Notes: generated by a model not told the origin, from the sequence alone. A stretch of 64,000 nt of DNA from MB1-2 sp046566065 (GCA_046566065.1 JBKHXK010000004.1:1-64000), one strand, 5' to 3'. Positions 7,012-14,837 are shown, counted from the first letter of the stretch. Program-made: numbers and translations.

Positions 7012-7623
7012 ATGAAAGAGATCGACCCGTCCAAGGTGGACAAGCGCGAGGCGTACTTCCTGCTCACCTCGTTGGTGGTGCCCCGACCGATCGCCTGGGT
7101 TTCGACGATCTCTCGAGAGGGGATCCGCAACGTCGCCCCACACAGTTACTTCAACGCGATCTCGAGCCAGCCGCTGATCGTTCACTTCACCTCGACCGGG
7201 ACTAAGGACTCTCTCGTCAATGCAAGGGACACCGGCGAGTTCGTGGTCAATATCGTGAGCCGAGAGCTCACTCAGCAGATGAACCTCACCGCCGCGAACT
7301 TCGAACCACACGAAGACGAGTTCACCTGGGCGAAGCTCGCATCAGCTCCCTCGAAGACGGTATCCGCCCCTCGCGTAGCTGCGGCCAAAGCAGCGATGGA
7401 GTGCAAGGTCGTGAAGATCGTCGAGCTGGGAAACGGAAGCATGGTTTTCGGCGAGGTCCAGTTGATCCTGGTCGACGAGAGCGTGATGAGAGACGGACGC
7501 GTAGATCCGTCACTGCTGGCACCGATCGGACGACTTGGAGGCTCCACCTACACCGATGTCGCGAAGGGTCTGTTCGACCTGAAGCGCCCTACCGCCGACG
7601 AGCTCAAGAACGGAAAGCAGTAG
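7012..7623 (+). CDS. Flavin reductase-like (FMN-binding) domain protein
   Basis: A 203-residue protein of the flavin reductase-like split-barrel family, recognised from PRPIAWVSTISREGIRNVAPHSYFNAIS near the N-terminus (flavin-contact loop) and the VVNIVSRELTQQMN region. Members bind FMN and either reduce flavin with NAD(P)H for a monooxygenase or act as stand-alone FMN proteins; no partner monooxygenase is near. The ATG follows a purine-rich GGGAGGAGGAAGG leader. A TATAAA lies about 35 bases before the start. Followed by a small zinc-ribbon gene after 41 bases. Family sure, substrate unknown. Confidence 0.85.
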   Translation: MKEIDPSKVDKREAYFLLTSLVVPRPIAWVSTISREGIRNVAPHSYFNAISSQPLIVHFTSTGTKDSLVNARDTGEFVVNIVSRELTQQMNLTAANFEPHEDEFTWAKLASAPSKTVSAPRVAAAKAAMECKVVKIVELGNGSMVFGEVQLILVDESVMRDGRVDPSLLAPIGRLGGSTYTDVAKGLFDLKRPTADELKNGKQ

Positions 7624-7664
7624 CGGGCTAGGCTCCGCCGAGCCATCCAGCGAGGGAGGTCGCT

Positions 7665-7976
7665 ATGACGGACGAACAAGAACAGGCTTCTGACGGTCAG
7701 GAAGAGCAAGAAACGAACGACAACGCGACAGAGAACAACCGCCCGGACGACACGCTCGCGTCTGAGAAGAAGTGCCCGGAATGCGGCGAGCCCGTCGACG
7801 ACGTCAGGGCGACCTGCATCAACTGCGGCTACGAGTACTCCGAAGAGGACCACGAAGACCCCGAGGCCGGCTCGGAGTTCGTCGCAGGCAGTCAGATCGA
7901 CGACGAGGGCAACGAGATCCCGGACGAAGAGCCCGAGGCCGAGTCAGAAGAGAACGACGAGCAGAGAAGCGACTAG
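7665..7976 (+). CDS. Small acidic zinc-ribbon protein
   Basis: 103 residues, extremely acidic, with a central zinc ribbon of two CxxC knuckles (CPECGEPVDD, then CINCGYEY). The flanks are low in complexity (Glu, Asp, Asn, Gln) and likely disordered. There is no catalytic domain. The ATG follows GCGAGGGAGG. Similar zinc-ribbon plus acidic-tail proteins are common and uncharacterised. It may be co-transcribed with the flavin reductase-like gene 41 bases upstream. Its stop abuts the convergent beta-propeller gene with no gap. Confidence 0.75.
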   Translation: MTDEQEQASDGQEEQETNDNATENNRPDDTLASEKKCPECGEPVDDVRATCINCGYEYSEEDHEDPEAGSEFVAGSQIDDEGNEIPDEEPEAESEENDEQRSD

Positions 7977-9083
7977 CTACTGCTTGGCGAAGCGCAAGAC
8001 AACGTCATCCGAGGTGAGGGTCATCCATAGCGAGCCCGCCGTCAGGATCACCTCGGCCGGTTCGCCCGCCACCTCTATCGGGGAGCCCATCGCGGCGCCC
8101 GTCTCGCGATCGACCCTTGTGAGGAACGATGCCTCGGCGCTGCGCGACAGCACCCATGCGACGTCCGGATCTGCTACGAAGTCGACGATCTGACCCGGAA
8201 CCTCGAGGGTGTTCAACACTTCTCCAGAGCGCTGGTCGATCCGGTACAAGGTCCCGTCGTCACCGGTGGAGTACCAGATCGTGCCGGCCTTGAACGTGAT
8301 GTCACCGTTCCGGCTCGCAGGGACCTCCACCCGACGGCCGATCTCCTCACCGGTCCGACTGTCGAGCTGATAGATCAGGCCGTTCGCGTCCAGCAACCTA
8401 GCCACTTCTCCCTTGACCGCGATGTCGATCGGATCTTTGGCCAGCGTGACCACGATCTCTTCGCGCGTCTCTTGATCAACCCTCATCAGCTGCCCCGGGG
8501 ACACGATCCACAGCGCGCCCGCGGCCTGGCCCAGCTCGATGCGCTCCACCGGACCGTCCGCTACCGGGATCTGGTCTTCAGTGACGCTCTGGGCTGAAGG
8601 CGACACCCGCACAACCGTTCCCTTTTGCGGGAAGGCCACCCATACGGGCCCATTCCCGATCGCGATATCGCCGGGGACCGCCGGAAGCCCGATCTCGCTC
8701 ACCCGGGAGTTCGACACGGGGTCGATGCGCGAGAGCGTGCGCGAACCGACATCCGTGGACCAGACGTATCCATGCGCGCCCACCGAAAGGTCGGTGGGCT
8801 CGTGACCTACCCGAACCGCTGCGGTGGCGGGAGCCGGGACGTCGGCCGGGGCGAAGCGAGGCTCGCGCGGCCCCGGTTCCGCCGGATTCGTCAAGAGCAA
8901 GAAGGCCGCCACCGCGGCGCCTCCAGCTAGGGCGGCCGAGCCCACATAGATCCTGATCTGTCGACGGCGCATCCGTCGGAAGAGCTCCTGCTTGGCCAGC
9001 ACACGATCGGTGCGATCCTCCGAACGGCCCGCATCCCTGACCTCGGTCAGAGAGGACTTCAGCCTGCGCTCGAGCTCGTTCAT
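7977..9083 (-). CDS. Membrane-anchored beta-propeller protein, candidate regulator of the adjacent ECF sigma factor
   Basis: 368 residues: a cytoplasmic N-terminus of about 44 residues, one membrane helix (IYVGSAALAGGAAVAAFLLL, about 45-64), and a 300-residue extracytoplasmic domain made of repeated strands of the kind RTLSRIDPVSNSRVSEIGLP, as in Vgb/NHL-type six- or seven-blade propellers. Its start overlaps the stop of an ECF sigma gene (ATGA). That coupling, plus one cytoplasmic N-terminal arm and an outer sensory domain, is the usual layout of an anti-sigma factor. The short N-terminus has no HxxxCxxC zinc motif, so it is not a classical ZAS domain. Function as anti-sigma factor is inferred. 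Confidence 0.8.
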   Translation of the reverse strand: MNELERRLKSSLTEVRDAGRSEDRTDRVLAKQELFRRMRRRQIRIYVGSAALAGGAAVAAFLLLTNPAEPGPREPRFAPADVPAPATAAVRVGHEPTDLSVGAHGYVWSTDVGSRTLSRIDPVSNSRVSEIGLPAVPGDIAIGNGPVWVAFPQKGTVVRVSPSAQSVTEDQIPVADGPVERIELGQAAGALWIVSPGQLMRVDQETREEIVVTLAKDPIDIAVKGEVARLLDANGLIYQLDSRTGEEIGRRVEVPASRNGDITFKAGTIWYSTGDDGTLYRIDQRSGEVLNTLEVPGQIVDFVADPDVAWVLSRSAEASFLTRVDRETGAAMGSPIEVAGEPAEVILTAGSLWMTLTSDDVVLRFAKQ

Positions 9084-9649
9084 GCCCTTTCACCTTCTGT
9101 CAGCACGCCGTCCAACTGAACCTCCAGTTTCTTGCGGGCCCTGGAGAGTTGCGACCGCACGGTGCCCACCGAGCAATCCATGATCGTCGCGATGTCCTGC
9201 TCGGCTAGATCCTCCACATATCTCAGAACGATGCAGGCCCGCTGGCGCACGGGCAGCTTGCGGACCGCCGTCCATAACTCACGGGATTCCTCGTGGATCT
9301 CGGGATCCCAGTCGGGAGCTTTGCGCTCGTCTCTTTTGTAGACGACGGTGTTGGAACGAGCCTCCACGATCTTGCGCCTGATCTTCGACCGGCACAGGTT
9401 CACCACCGCTCGCTTGAGGTAGGCGTCGGCACGATCCAGGTCTCGGATCCGGTTCCATCCGGTGAAGGTCTTGAGGAACGCCTCCATGACGATCTCCTCG
9501 GCCGCACCGCGATCCCCGAGGATGACGTAGGCGAGGTCGCGTAGACGATCGAAGTGCTCGTCGAAGAGCACCGAGATCCGCTCATCACGGGTCGATCCAA
9601 CAGCGCCCACCTCTCCAGCATGTTGCCATGCCAGGGTCGTCGCAGTCAT
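9080..9649 (-). CDS. ECF-family RNA polymerase sigma factor
   Basis: 189 residues. Region 2 lies around residues 25-95 (LFDEHFDRLRDLAYVILGDRG, then DADAYLKRAVVNLCRSKIRRK-type helices) and region 4 around 120-175 (LPVRQRACIVLRYVEDLAEQDIATIMDCSVGTVRSQLSRARKKL), similar to the SigE-like ECF group common in actinobacteria. I chose the ATG at 9649; an upstream start at 9685 adds 12 residues without support. Its stop overlaps the start of the membrane beta-propeller gene, indicating a sigma and regulator pair. No target promoter was identified. Confidence 0.88.
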   Translation of the reverse strand: MTATTLAWQHAGEVGAVGSTRDERISVLFDEHFDRLRDLAYVILGDRGAAEEIVMEAFLKTFTGWNRIRDLDRADAYLKRAVVNLCRSKIRRKIVEARSNTVVYKRDERKAPDWDPEIHEESRELWTAVRKLPVRQRACIVLRYVEDLAEQDIATIMDCSVGTVRSQLSRARKKLEVQLDGVLTEGERA

Positions 9650-9706
9650 GACCAACAGACGCACGGGCGGGCCGAAACATTGCACCGCCCGGGGAAGAGA
9701 TGGGAG

Positions 9707-10069
9707 CTAGTGAGAGCGTAGGTCGATAAGGCCTTCGACCAAGGGGGCCATGTCGCTGATGTGATGCTTCTCGAGGAAGGCATCCGCCCAGGTGGGTTTC
9801 TTATCGATAACGGCCGAAAAGGCGATGATCAGGGCATCCGGGCACTCGGATCGGATCATCCCGGCGGCCTCCTCGCCGCACCGGTTCGGCATCTCCTGAT
9901 CCAGCACTATGAAGTCGGGCTGATGGGCCACGGCCTGAGGGACGGCTTCGAGACCGTCGACCGCCTCACCTACCACGTCGAAATCCCCAACCTCCAGCAT
10001 GAGCCGGAGAAGCTTCCTGACCGAGGGGTCGTCGTCAACGATCAGAACCCGTCGTTTGCTTGGCTCCAC
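9707..10069 (-). CDS. Single-domain response regulator (CheY-like)
   Basis: 120 residues, all receiver domain: the VDDD acidic patch, phosphoacceptor Asp in FIVLDQEMP, a Ser at the conserved Thr/Ser site (IIAFSAV) and a following lysine. No output domain. A GTG at 10069 was preferred because GGGAGGAG lies 6 bases before it; a longer reading from 10138 adds residues outside the fold. The degenerate segment RCGEEAAG after the phosphorylation loop is slightly unusual. It is separated by 57 bases from the ECF sigma gene downstream, so it may or may not be co-transcribed. Confidence 0.85.
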   Translation of the reverse strand: MEPSKRRVLIVDDDPSVRKLLRLMLEVGDFDVVGEAVDGLEAVPQAVAHQPDFIVLDQEMPNRCGEEAAGMIRSECPDALIIAFSAVIDKKPTWADAFLEKHHISDMAPLVEGLIDLRSH

Positions 10070-10213
10070 TCCACTCCTCCCAGAAAGGGCGCCTGGCCCC
10101 ATAGGAAGATGATGGAAGCACCGCCGTTGCTCCGCCATACGTAGTTTCCGTCAGACCGGGGGTTGCGCTTTCTCGCAAGAGAGGGCCGCGGCGTTACCCT
10201 CTACGACCTACGC

Positions 10214-10287
10214 GGCCCCATCGTCTAGCCAGGTCAGGACGCCGCCCTTTCAAGGCGGTAGCACGGGTTCGAATCCCGTTGGGGCCA
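10214..10287 (+). tRNA. tRNA-Glu (anticodon TTC)
   Basis: The cloverleaf is complete. Acceptor GGCCCCA pairs with TGGGGCC, anticodon stem CCGCC/GGCGG closes CTTTCAA, T arm ACGGG/CCCGT holds TTCGAAT. A TACCCT -10-like hexamer lies 13 bases upstream. CCA is not encoded. Its 3' half is repeated twice downstream. Confidence 0.95.
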
Positions 10288-10439
10288 CCGCGAGACCCGG
10301 GCGTCGGGGACGCCGACCACATCCACGGGCGGTAGCACGGGTTCGAATCCCGTTGGGGCCACCGCGAGACCCGGGCGTCGGGGACGCCGACCACATCCAC
10401 GGGCGGTAGCACGGGTTCGAATCCCGTTGGGGCCACCGC
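10254..10439 (+). repeat. 74-base tandem repeat carrying the tRNA-Glu 3' half
   Basis: The segment that begins with the 3' strand of the anticodon stem (GGCGGTAGCACGGG) and ends 40 bases past the tRNA recurs with an exact 74-base period at 10254, 10328 and 10402; the third copy stops just after the tRNA end. Copies look identical. Each extra copy has the variable loop, T arm and acceptor 3' strand, followed by a perfect GGCGTC-GGG-GACGCC hairpin. The extra copies lack a 5' half and cannot be tRNAs by themselves. They look like accumulated attachment-site scars or slipped tandem duplication. The remaining bases to 10541 hold only the promoter region of the next gene. Confidence 0.92.
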
Positions 10440-10541
10440 CTTGTTCACTTCTAGGACAAGCGAAGCAAGCGCCTAAGTGACACAACCCTCTTGTGGACAG
10501 CGCCCTACGCATGTCTACTTCGAGGGACGAACTGAGGGGGG

Positions 10542-11483
10542 ATGAGGATGCATATTCGACGGAGTCTTCTGATCATGGCGGTGACCGCTGTCATCGCTCC
10601 GGTCCTATACCCGCTGGTTGCCCACGCCCAGCAGGACCCGATCGTCGGCGTGTGGCATCGCACGGAGTGTCAATCGACGGTTTCGACGTGTGCCGGACGC
10701 CAGATGCGGGTGACTGCAACGGACGACGGCGGATTCTTGGGAACGATCACGAGAACCGAGGCGAACAGCTGCTGGACCGTCGGCCAAATCATCTGGAACA
10801 TCGTCGAGAAGACCAGCGACACGGGATACAGCGGTGTACACGCTTGGTATCACGCAGAGGATTGTTCTCCGCGAGGATGGGGTCAAACGACTTGGACGGT
10901 CTCGGGCTCAACACTTACCTTGCACACCATAGACCCTCAATCTCCGGATACGGAAACGCATACCTATACGCGAGCCGGCCAGTGCGACGACAGCGTGGAT
11001 AACGATGGCGACGGGACCGCAGACCTCGCGGACAGCGACTGTTCGGATTGGATGGACGCGAGCGAAGGTGATCCGACCTTAGACGACCCCCGCTGCCATG
11101 AGCCCGGCGTTGTCTGCGGAAGCCCAGGCGACGACCACCTAGTGGCCACGCCTGGCGACGACATCATCATCGCCGGGCCGGGCAATGACACGGTCCAAGC
11201 AGGCGAAGGCGCAGACTCGGTAGAAGGCGGAGGTGGTAACGACCTGATCGACGGAGGTCTGGGGAACGACCTGCTCATCGGACAGGCTGGGAACGACGTC
11301 GCAAAGGGGGGCGAGGGCAACGATGTTGCCAAAGGTGGCGCAGGCAACGACTCACTCGCGGGCGGAGCCGGGGATGATCGTCTCGTCGCCGGCAGTGGCC
11401 CCGATCGCTTGAACGGAGGAAGTGGCCAGGACACGTGCAGTGGTGGGCCAGGCAAGGATCGTGTCTCGATGTGCGAGGCCTAG
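10542..11483 (+). CDS. Secreted protein with RTX-type calcium-binding repeats
   Basis: 313 residues. Residues 1-30 are a signal peptide (RRSLLIMAVTAVIAPVLYPLVAHAQ, cleavage after AHA). Residues 31-145 are a Cys- and Trp-containing domain I do not recognise. Residues 148-180 resemble a thrombospondin type 3/EF-like Asp-rich segment (DNDGDGTADLADSDC). Residues 195-310 are tandem nonapeptide repeats of the GGxGNDxL type (for example GGEGNDVAKGGAGNDSL), which bind calcium as a beta roll. No type I secretion cluster is near, and the Sec signal suggests Sec export. It sits directly after the duplicated tRNA-Glu ends, so it may be acquired. A start at 10548 would give better ribosome-site spacing. 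Function unknown. Confidence 0.85.
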   Translation: MRMHIRRSLLIMAVTAVIAPVLYPLVAHAQQDPIVGVWHRTECQSTVSTCAGRQMRVTATDDGGFLGTITRTEANSCWTVGQIIWNIVEKTSDTGYSGVHAWYHAEDCSPRGWGQTTWTVSGSTLTLHTIDPQSPDTETHTYTRAGQCDDSVDNDGDGTADLADSDCSDWMDASEGDPTLDDPRCHEPGVVCGSPGDDHLVATPGDDIIIAGPGNDTVQAGEGADSVEGGGGNDLIDGGLGNDLLIGQAGNDVAKGGEGNDVAKGGAGNDSLAGGAGDDRLVAGSGPDRLNGGSGQDTCSGGPGKDRVSMCEA

Positions 11484-11492
11484 AGGAGCATG

Positions 11493-11514
11493 CCGGGACC
11501 TTCACAGATCCCGG
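11493..11514. terminator. Possible hairpin between convergent genes
   Basis: CCGGGA (11493-11498) pairs with TCCCGG (11509-11514) across a 10-base loop, between the stops of the RTX-repeat gene and the convergent aminotransferase gene. There is no T tract, so terminator function is tentative. Confidence 0.35.
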
Positions 11515-11550
11515 TCGGAGCACCGGGCGGCGTTTAGACCCAGCCGAGCA

Positions 11551-13230
11551 CTAGGTCTGGTCGTAAGGGAGCGGGAACCAGCGCAGGTGCTCGAAGTCGT
11601 CACTCAGAGCAAGTGGGCCGGGCTCCTCTCCATCGCCGAGCTCGGCCTCTTCGAAGATGTAGCGGGCGTACTTCAGATAGTCGCCGAGCACCGACTCGGG
11701 CTCGGTCGAACGATGGAGCTCGAAGGTGAGGTGTCCCTCCTCGTAGCTCAACTCGTGAAGGCTCATGGGTGGCTCGGCGACGCCCATCCTGTGGATCCAG
11801 AGACCCGACCGAGGTTCGAAGTTGTAGTGCGGCAGCAGTCGCCAGCCGTGCTCGGCGATCAGATGCACCGCCTGCAGGATGAACCCAAACACCTCTTCCG
11901 AGATGAAGTAGTTGAAGTTCACCCGGATCCAGCCCGGCTTGATGCCCTCGCAACCTGTGGCGATCTCGCGTTCGAACTCGTGCGAGCGCTCGAGGTCTAT
12001 CCCGAGCAATCTGTGTCCATAGGGTCCGGCGCACGAGCATCCCCCACGAGCCTGGATGCCGAACAGGTCGTTCAACAGTGCAACGACGAAGTTGTGATGG
12101 AGGTGGCGCCGCCCATGCTTGATGACGAAGGACACGATCGAGAGTCGCCGTGCGTCGTGATTGCCGAGGATCTCGATGTTCGGATCCCGGTCCCAGGATG
12201 CGATCGCTCTACGGATGAACGATTCCTCTCGGCGTTCGATCTCCTCGGTCCCCACCGCCTCCTTGAGCTGGAAGACGAGACCCGCCCGGATCGAGCCCAC
12301 GATGTCGGGCGTGCCGCCTTCCTCTCGTTGCTCGGGATCGGTCAGGTAACGATGCTCGACGGGATTCACGTAGGCAACCGTGCCGCCCCCCGGGACGGAG
12401 GGAACGCTGTTCGTCAGCAGCTCCTTGCGAACGATCAAGACCCCGGGGGTTCCCGGCCCTCCTATCAACTTGTGCGGCGAGACGAAGATTGCATCCTTAT
12501 AGGAGGAGGTCCTCCGGTCGCCCATCTCGATCGAGACGTAAGAGGCCGCGGCCGCGCAATCCCAGAAAGACAGAGCGCCGTGTTCGTGCAGGAGTGAGGA
12601 GACCGCCGCAGTGTCCGACACGATACCGGTCACGTTCGACGCGGCCGAGAAGCTTCCGATCTTCAGCGGGCGCGCCTCGTAGCGCTCGAGTTGCAACCGC
12701 AGCTCCTCGAGATCGATCGCTCCGTTCGCGTCCTCTCCTATCTCGACAACGTCGGCTATCGACTCCCGCCACGGAAGTTCGTTGGAATGGTGCTCGTACG
12801 GACCGATGAAAACGACGGGTCGCTCGTCCGTGGGGATGCGATCGAGCAGCGAATACCTTTCGGCGATCTCCCTGGGCAGGCGCAAGCCGAGAACGGTGAT
12901 GAGCTTGTCGATGGCGCCGGTCGAACCAGAGCCGGCGAAGATGACCGCATGTTCCTCCGTGGCGCCGAAGGCCCCCCTGATGATGTCCCGGGCTTCCTCC
13001 CTGAAGCGCGTCGTCTGCAGGCCGGTACCTGACGTCTCCGTGTGCGTGTTCGCGTACAGCGGGAGGACCGCGGCGCGGATGAAGTCCTCTATGAACGTGA
13101 GGGCGCGCCCGGAGGCCGTGTAGTCGGCGTAGGTAACCCTCCGGGGACCGTAGGGCCCAACCAACACTTCGTTCTCGCCGATCACCGAAGCTCGGATCGT
13201 CTCGATCAAGGACTCTCGTGGGACGGCCAT
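11551..13230 (-). CDS. PLP-dependent class V aminotransferase/cysteine desulfurase-like protein with C-terminal extension
   Basis: 559 residues. Residues 1-440 are a class V aminotransferase fold: substrate-loop TETSGTG, a DCAAAASYV strand with the PLP aspartate, and the PLP lysine in SPHKLIGGPGTPG. GGCSCAGPYG near residue 400 sits where desulfurases keep the catalytic Cys loop. A further 110 residues follow, making it much longer than SufS/IscS (about 400). It is not next to suf or isc genes, so it is unlikely to be the housekeeping desulfurase. Long proteins of this type are usually annotated only as aminotransferase class V. Confident of fold, not of substrate. Confidence 0.82.
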   Translation of the reverse strand: MAVPRESLIETIRASVIGENEVLVGPYGPRRVTYADYTASGRALTFIEDFIRAAVLPLYANTHTETSGTGLQTTRFREEARDIIRGAFGATEEHAVIFAGSGSTGAIDKLITVLGLRLPREIAERYSLLDRIPTDERPVVFIGPYEHHSNELPWRESIADVVEIGEDANGAIDLEELRLQLERYEARPLKIGSFSAASNVTGIVSDTAAVSSLLHEHGALSFWDCAAAASYVSIEMGDRRTSSYKDAIFVSPHKLIGGPGTPGVLIVRKELLTNSVPSVPGGGTVAYVNPVEHRYLTDPEQREEGGTPDIVGSIRAGLVFQLKEAVGTEEIERREESFIRRAIASWDRDPNIEILGNHDARRLSIVSFVIKHGRRHLHHNFVVALLNDLFGIQARGGCSCAGPYGHRLLGIDLERSHEFEREIATGCEGIKPGWIRVNFNYFISEEVFGFILQAVHLIAEHGWRLLPHYNFEPRSGLWIHRMGVAEPPMSLHELSYEEGHLTFELHRSTEPESVLGDYLKYARYIFEEAELGDGEEPGPLALSDDFEHLRWFPLPYDQT

Positions 13231-13345
13231 CCCATCAGCTTAGAGACAACGCCCACCCCTAACCAGTGCCGGAGCGTGAAAACCGAGACTCCGGCCAGCT
13301 ATCGACGTACCGTCATGGCTAGGCAGATCGATCAAGGAGGGAGCA

Positions 13346-14143
13346 GTGGACCAGGAGACGCAGGTCGACGCTGGTACCGGAGTAGCTCGTTGGACGCGTC
13401 TCGCCAGCTTGGGCCTGCTACTTACCGGCCTGGCCCCCCTGTTGATGCTCGTCGCAGGCTTGGCCTGGGGATTGGGAGCAGACGAGGGGGGTGGCTTATT
13501 CTTGATCATGGGAGCCACCGGCTTGATCGCCGCGTTCCTCGTGCGTCGGTTCGGTTCATGGTCGAAGGTCGTGGGCATCCTCGCGGCCCTCGCCCTGATG
13601 ATGATGCTGTTCTGGACGGCCTTCGGTCTGTTCACCCCCAACGCCTTCTTCGACTTCGTTCCGGGCCTCATGGTGATCCCCGGAGGTCTCGTCGCTCTGG
13701 TGAGCTGCATAGCTGCTCTAGTGGCTGCCAGACGCGGTCACCGGACGACCGCTGCCGAAGGTGGCGAGAAGAGGGCCATACGCATCTTGCTCACCGCGGT
13801 CCTGGGTCTCGCTACGGTTTCCGCCGTTCTGACGTTCCTCGGACGGTCGACCGTGGACGACCCTGGAGACGCGCCACAGGTGTCGCTGACGGGCTTCGAG
13901 TTCGACCAGGCTGAGTACACGGTGCAAGGAGGGAGTCAGGTGTTCGTCAGGAACGAAGACCCGTTCCTGCACACCTTCACGATCGACGACCTGGAGATCG
14001 ACGAGTCCTTCGGCCCGAGCGGCGAGAAACTGATCGATGTCCCAGAGCAGCCAGGCACGTACATCGTCTATTGCAAGCCGCACACCTCGAGCCCGGAGGA
14101 CCCCGGGGACCACGATATGGCGGCGACGATCACGGTCGAATAG
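13346..14143 (+). CDS. Membrane-anchored cupredoxin-like copper protein
   Basis: 265 residues. The first 150 have about four hydrophobic segments (for example LGLLLTGLAPLLMLVAGLAW and ILAALALMMMLFW). Residues 175-265 are a cupredoxin domain with all four type 1 copper ligands in order: His in FLHTF, Cys and His in YCKPH, and Met in HDMAATI. Starts at GTG behind AAGGAGGGAGCA. Likely an electron carrier or copper-binding protein facing outward. No oxidase or nitrite reductase gene is near, so the partner is unknown. The ligand set is intact, which supports copper binding. Confidence 0.82.
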   Translation: MDQETQVDAGTGVARWTRLASLGLLLTGLAPLLMLVAGLAWGLGADEGGGLFLIMGATGLIAAFLVRRFGSWSKVVGILAALALMMMLFWTAFGLFTPNAFFDFVPGLMVIPGGLVALVSCIAALVAARRGHRTTAAEGGEKRAIRILLTAVLGLATVSAVLTFLGRSTVDDPGDAPQVSLTGFEFDQAEYTVQGGSQVFVRNEDPFLHTFTIDDLEIDESFGPSGEKLIDVPEQPGTYIVYCKPHTSSPEDPGDHDMAATITVE

Positions 14144-14146
14144 AGC

Positions 14147-14223
14147 GCGCCCCAGACCGGACTTGAACCGGCGACCTTCTCCTTGACAGGGAGATGAGCA
14201 CTCCAGACTGCTCCACTGGGGCG
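14147..14223 (-). tRNA. tRNA-Asp (anticodon GTC)
   Basis: On the minus strand the acceptor CGCCCCA pairs with TGGGGCG, the anticodon stem TCTCC/GGAGA closes CTGTCAA, and the T arm CCGG/CCGG holds TTCAAGT. The discriminator base is C, whereas G is the usual identity base of bacterial tRNA-Asp, so charging identity should be checked. The gene begins four bases past the stop of the convergent cupredoxin gene. Confidence 0.85.
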
Positions 14224-14307
14224 AGAGTGACGAAGGCTAACAGACCCACCTAGGAGTCACGGCGGTACCGAAGTGGCCTGGAAGCCTTGCTATCCTGCGC
14301 CGGAGTT

Positions 14308-14383
14308 GGCGAGGTAGCTCAGTTGGCAGAGCACGCGACTGAAAATCGCGGTGTCGACAGTTCGATTCTGTCCCTCGCCACCA
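14308..14383 (+). tRNA. tRNA-Phe (anticodon GAA)
   Basis: Acceptor GGCGAGG pairs with CCTCGCC, the anticodon loop is CTGAAAA, the T loop is TTCGATT, and CCA is encoded (381-383). A TATCCT -10-like hexamer lies 12 bases upstream. Confidence 0.95.
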
Positions 14384-14401
14384 CCCCGGGCCGTCCGGAC
14401 G

Positions 14402-14431
14402 CGGAAACGAGCGCCTAAGCGCTCGTCTCCG
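14402..14431. terminator. Strong hairpin between tRNA-Phe and bldC
   Basis: ACGAGCGC (14407-14414) and GCGCTCGT (14419-14426) form a perfect 8-base-pair stem with a CTAA loop, extended by CGGA/TCCG across one mismatch. It lies between the convergent tRNA-Phe and bldC genes and is symmetrical, so it could stop transcription from both sides. No long T tract. Confidence 0.65.
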
Positions 14432-14452
14432 TCCCCGCCCCCCTGGATAGCT

Positions 14453-14644
14453 TCAGTCCTGCAGCTGCTTGGCTCCCTCGAGGAACTTGCGAACCTCATC
14501 CGCCCTATAGCGACGGTGGCCGCCGAGGGTTCGGATCGAGGAGAGCTTGCCTGCCTTGGCCCAACGAGTAACGGTCTTCGGGTCCACCCGGAAGAGCGCT
14601 GCGACCTCGGCCGGCGTCAAAAGGGTGTCGTCCTTCTGCGCCAT
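14453..14644 (-). CDS. bldC: BldC-family MerR-like DNA-binding protein
   Basis: 63 residues, essentially one winged helix-turn-helix: LLTPAEVAALFRVDPKTVTR, WAKAGKLSSIRTLGGHRRY, then a short helix. This is nearly the full consensus of BldC, the small developmental regulator of Streptomyces that binds direct repeats head to tail, and it is distinct from larger MerR proteins in lacking a dimerisation helix. Preceded by an AGGAGG-like site. The neighbours, a conserved hypothetical gene and then an amino acid dehydrogenase, match the order around bldC in Streptomyces as I recall it. The 193-base region upstream holds no other gene and should contain its promoter. Sporulation cannot be inferred from it. 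Confidence 0.92.
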   Translation of the reverse strand: MAQKDDTLLTPAEVAALFRVDPKTVTRWAKAGKLSSIRTLGGHRRYRADEVRKFLEGAKQLQD

Positions 14645-14837
14645 CTCTAGCCTCCTGATTCCACCGGATCGGCCCGTCCGACCCGTGTTGCCGCAGATGC
14701 CTGAAATGCTCTGCTGTACTGAATCATCGGACGAGCAGCCGCTGACTGTAATGGCTAGATAGGGCCATTTTCGGGCGTTTTCGTGGACTATGGCCGTGTG
14801 GCCCGGACGAACTAGCCCTAAAGGGGCGAAACGGACG

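Noticed and set aside
10254..10439. CRISPR-like array
   Set aside because: The unit is a 74-base perfect tandem repeat with tRNA sequence and no variable spacers or cas genes.
10194..10512. Minus-strand frames with repeated RTRATA/GFEPVLP-like peptides
   Set aside because: They are antisense translations of the tRNA-Glu repeats, a well-known source of false proteins.
12489..12809. Arg-rich plus-strand frame
   Set aside because: A GC-driven shadow of the class V aminotransferase gene.
14290..14499. Minus-strand frame with NRTVDTAIFSRVLCQLSYLA-type end
   Set aside because: Antisense of tRNA-Phe; this peptide is a common mis-annotation.
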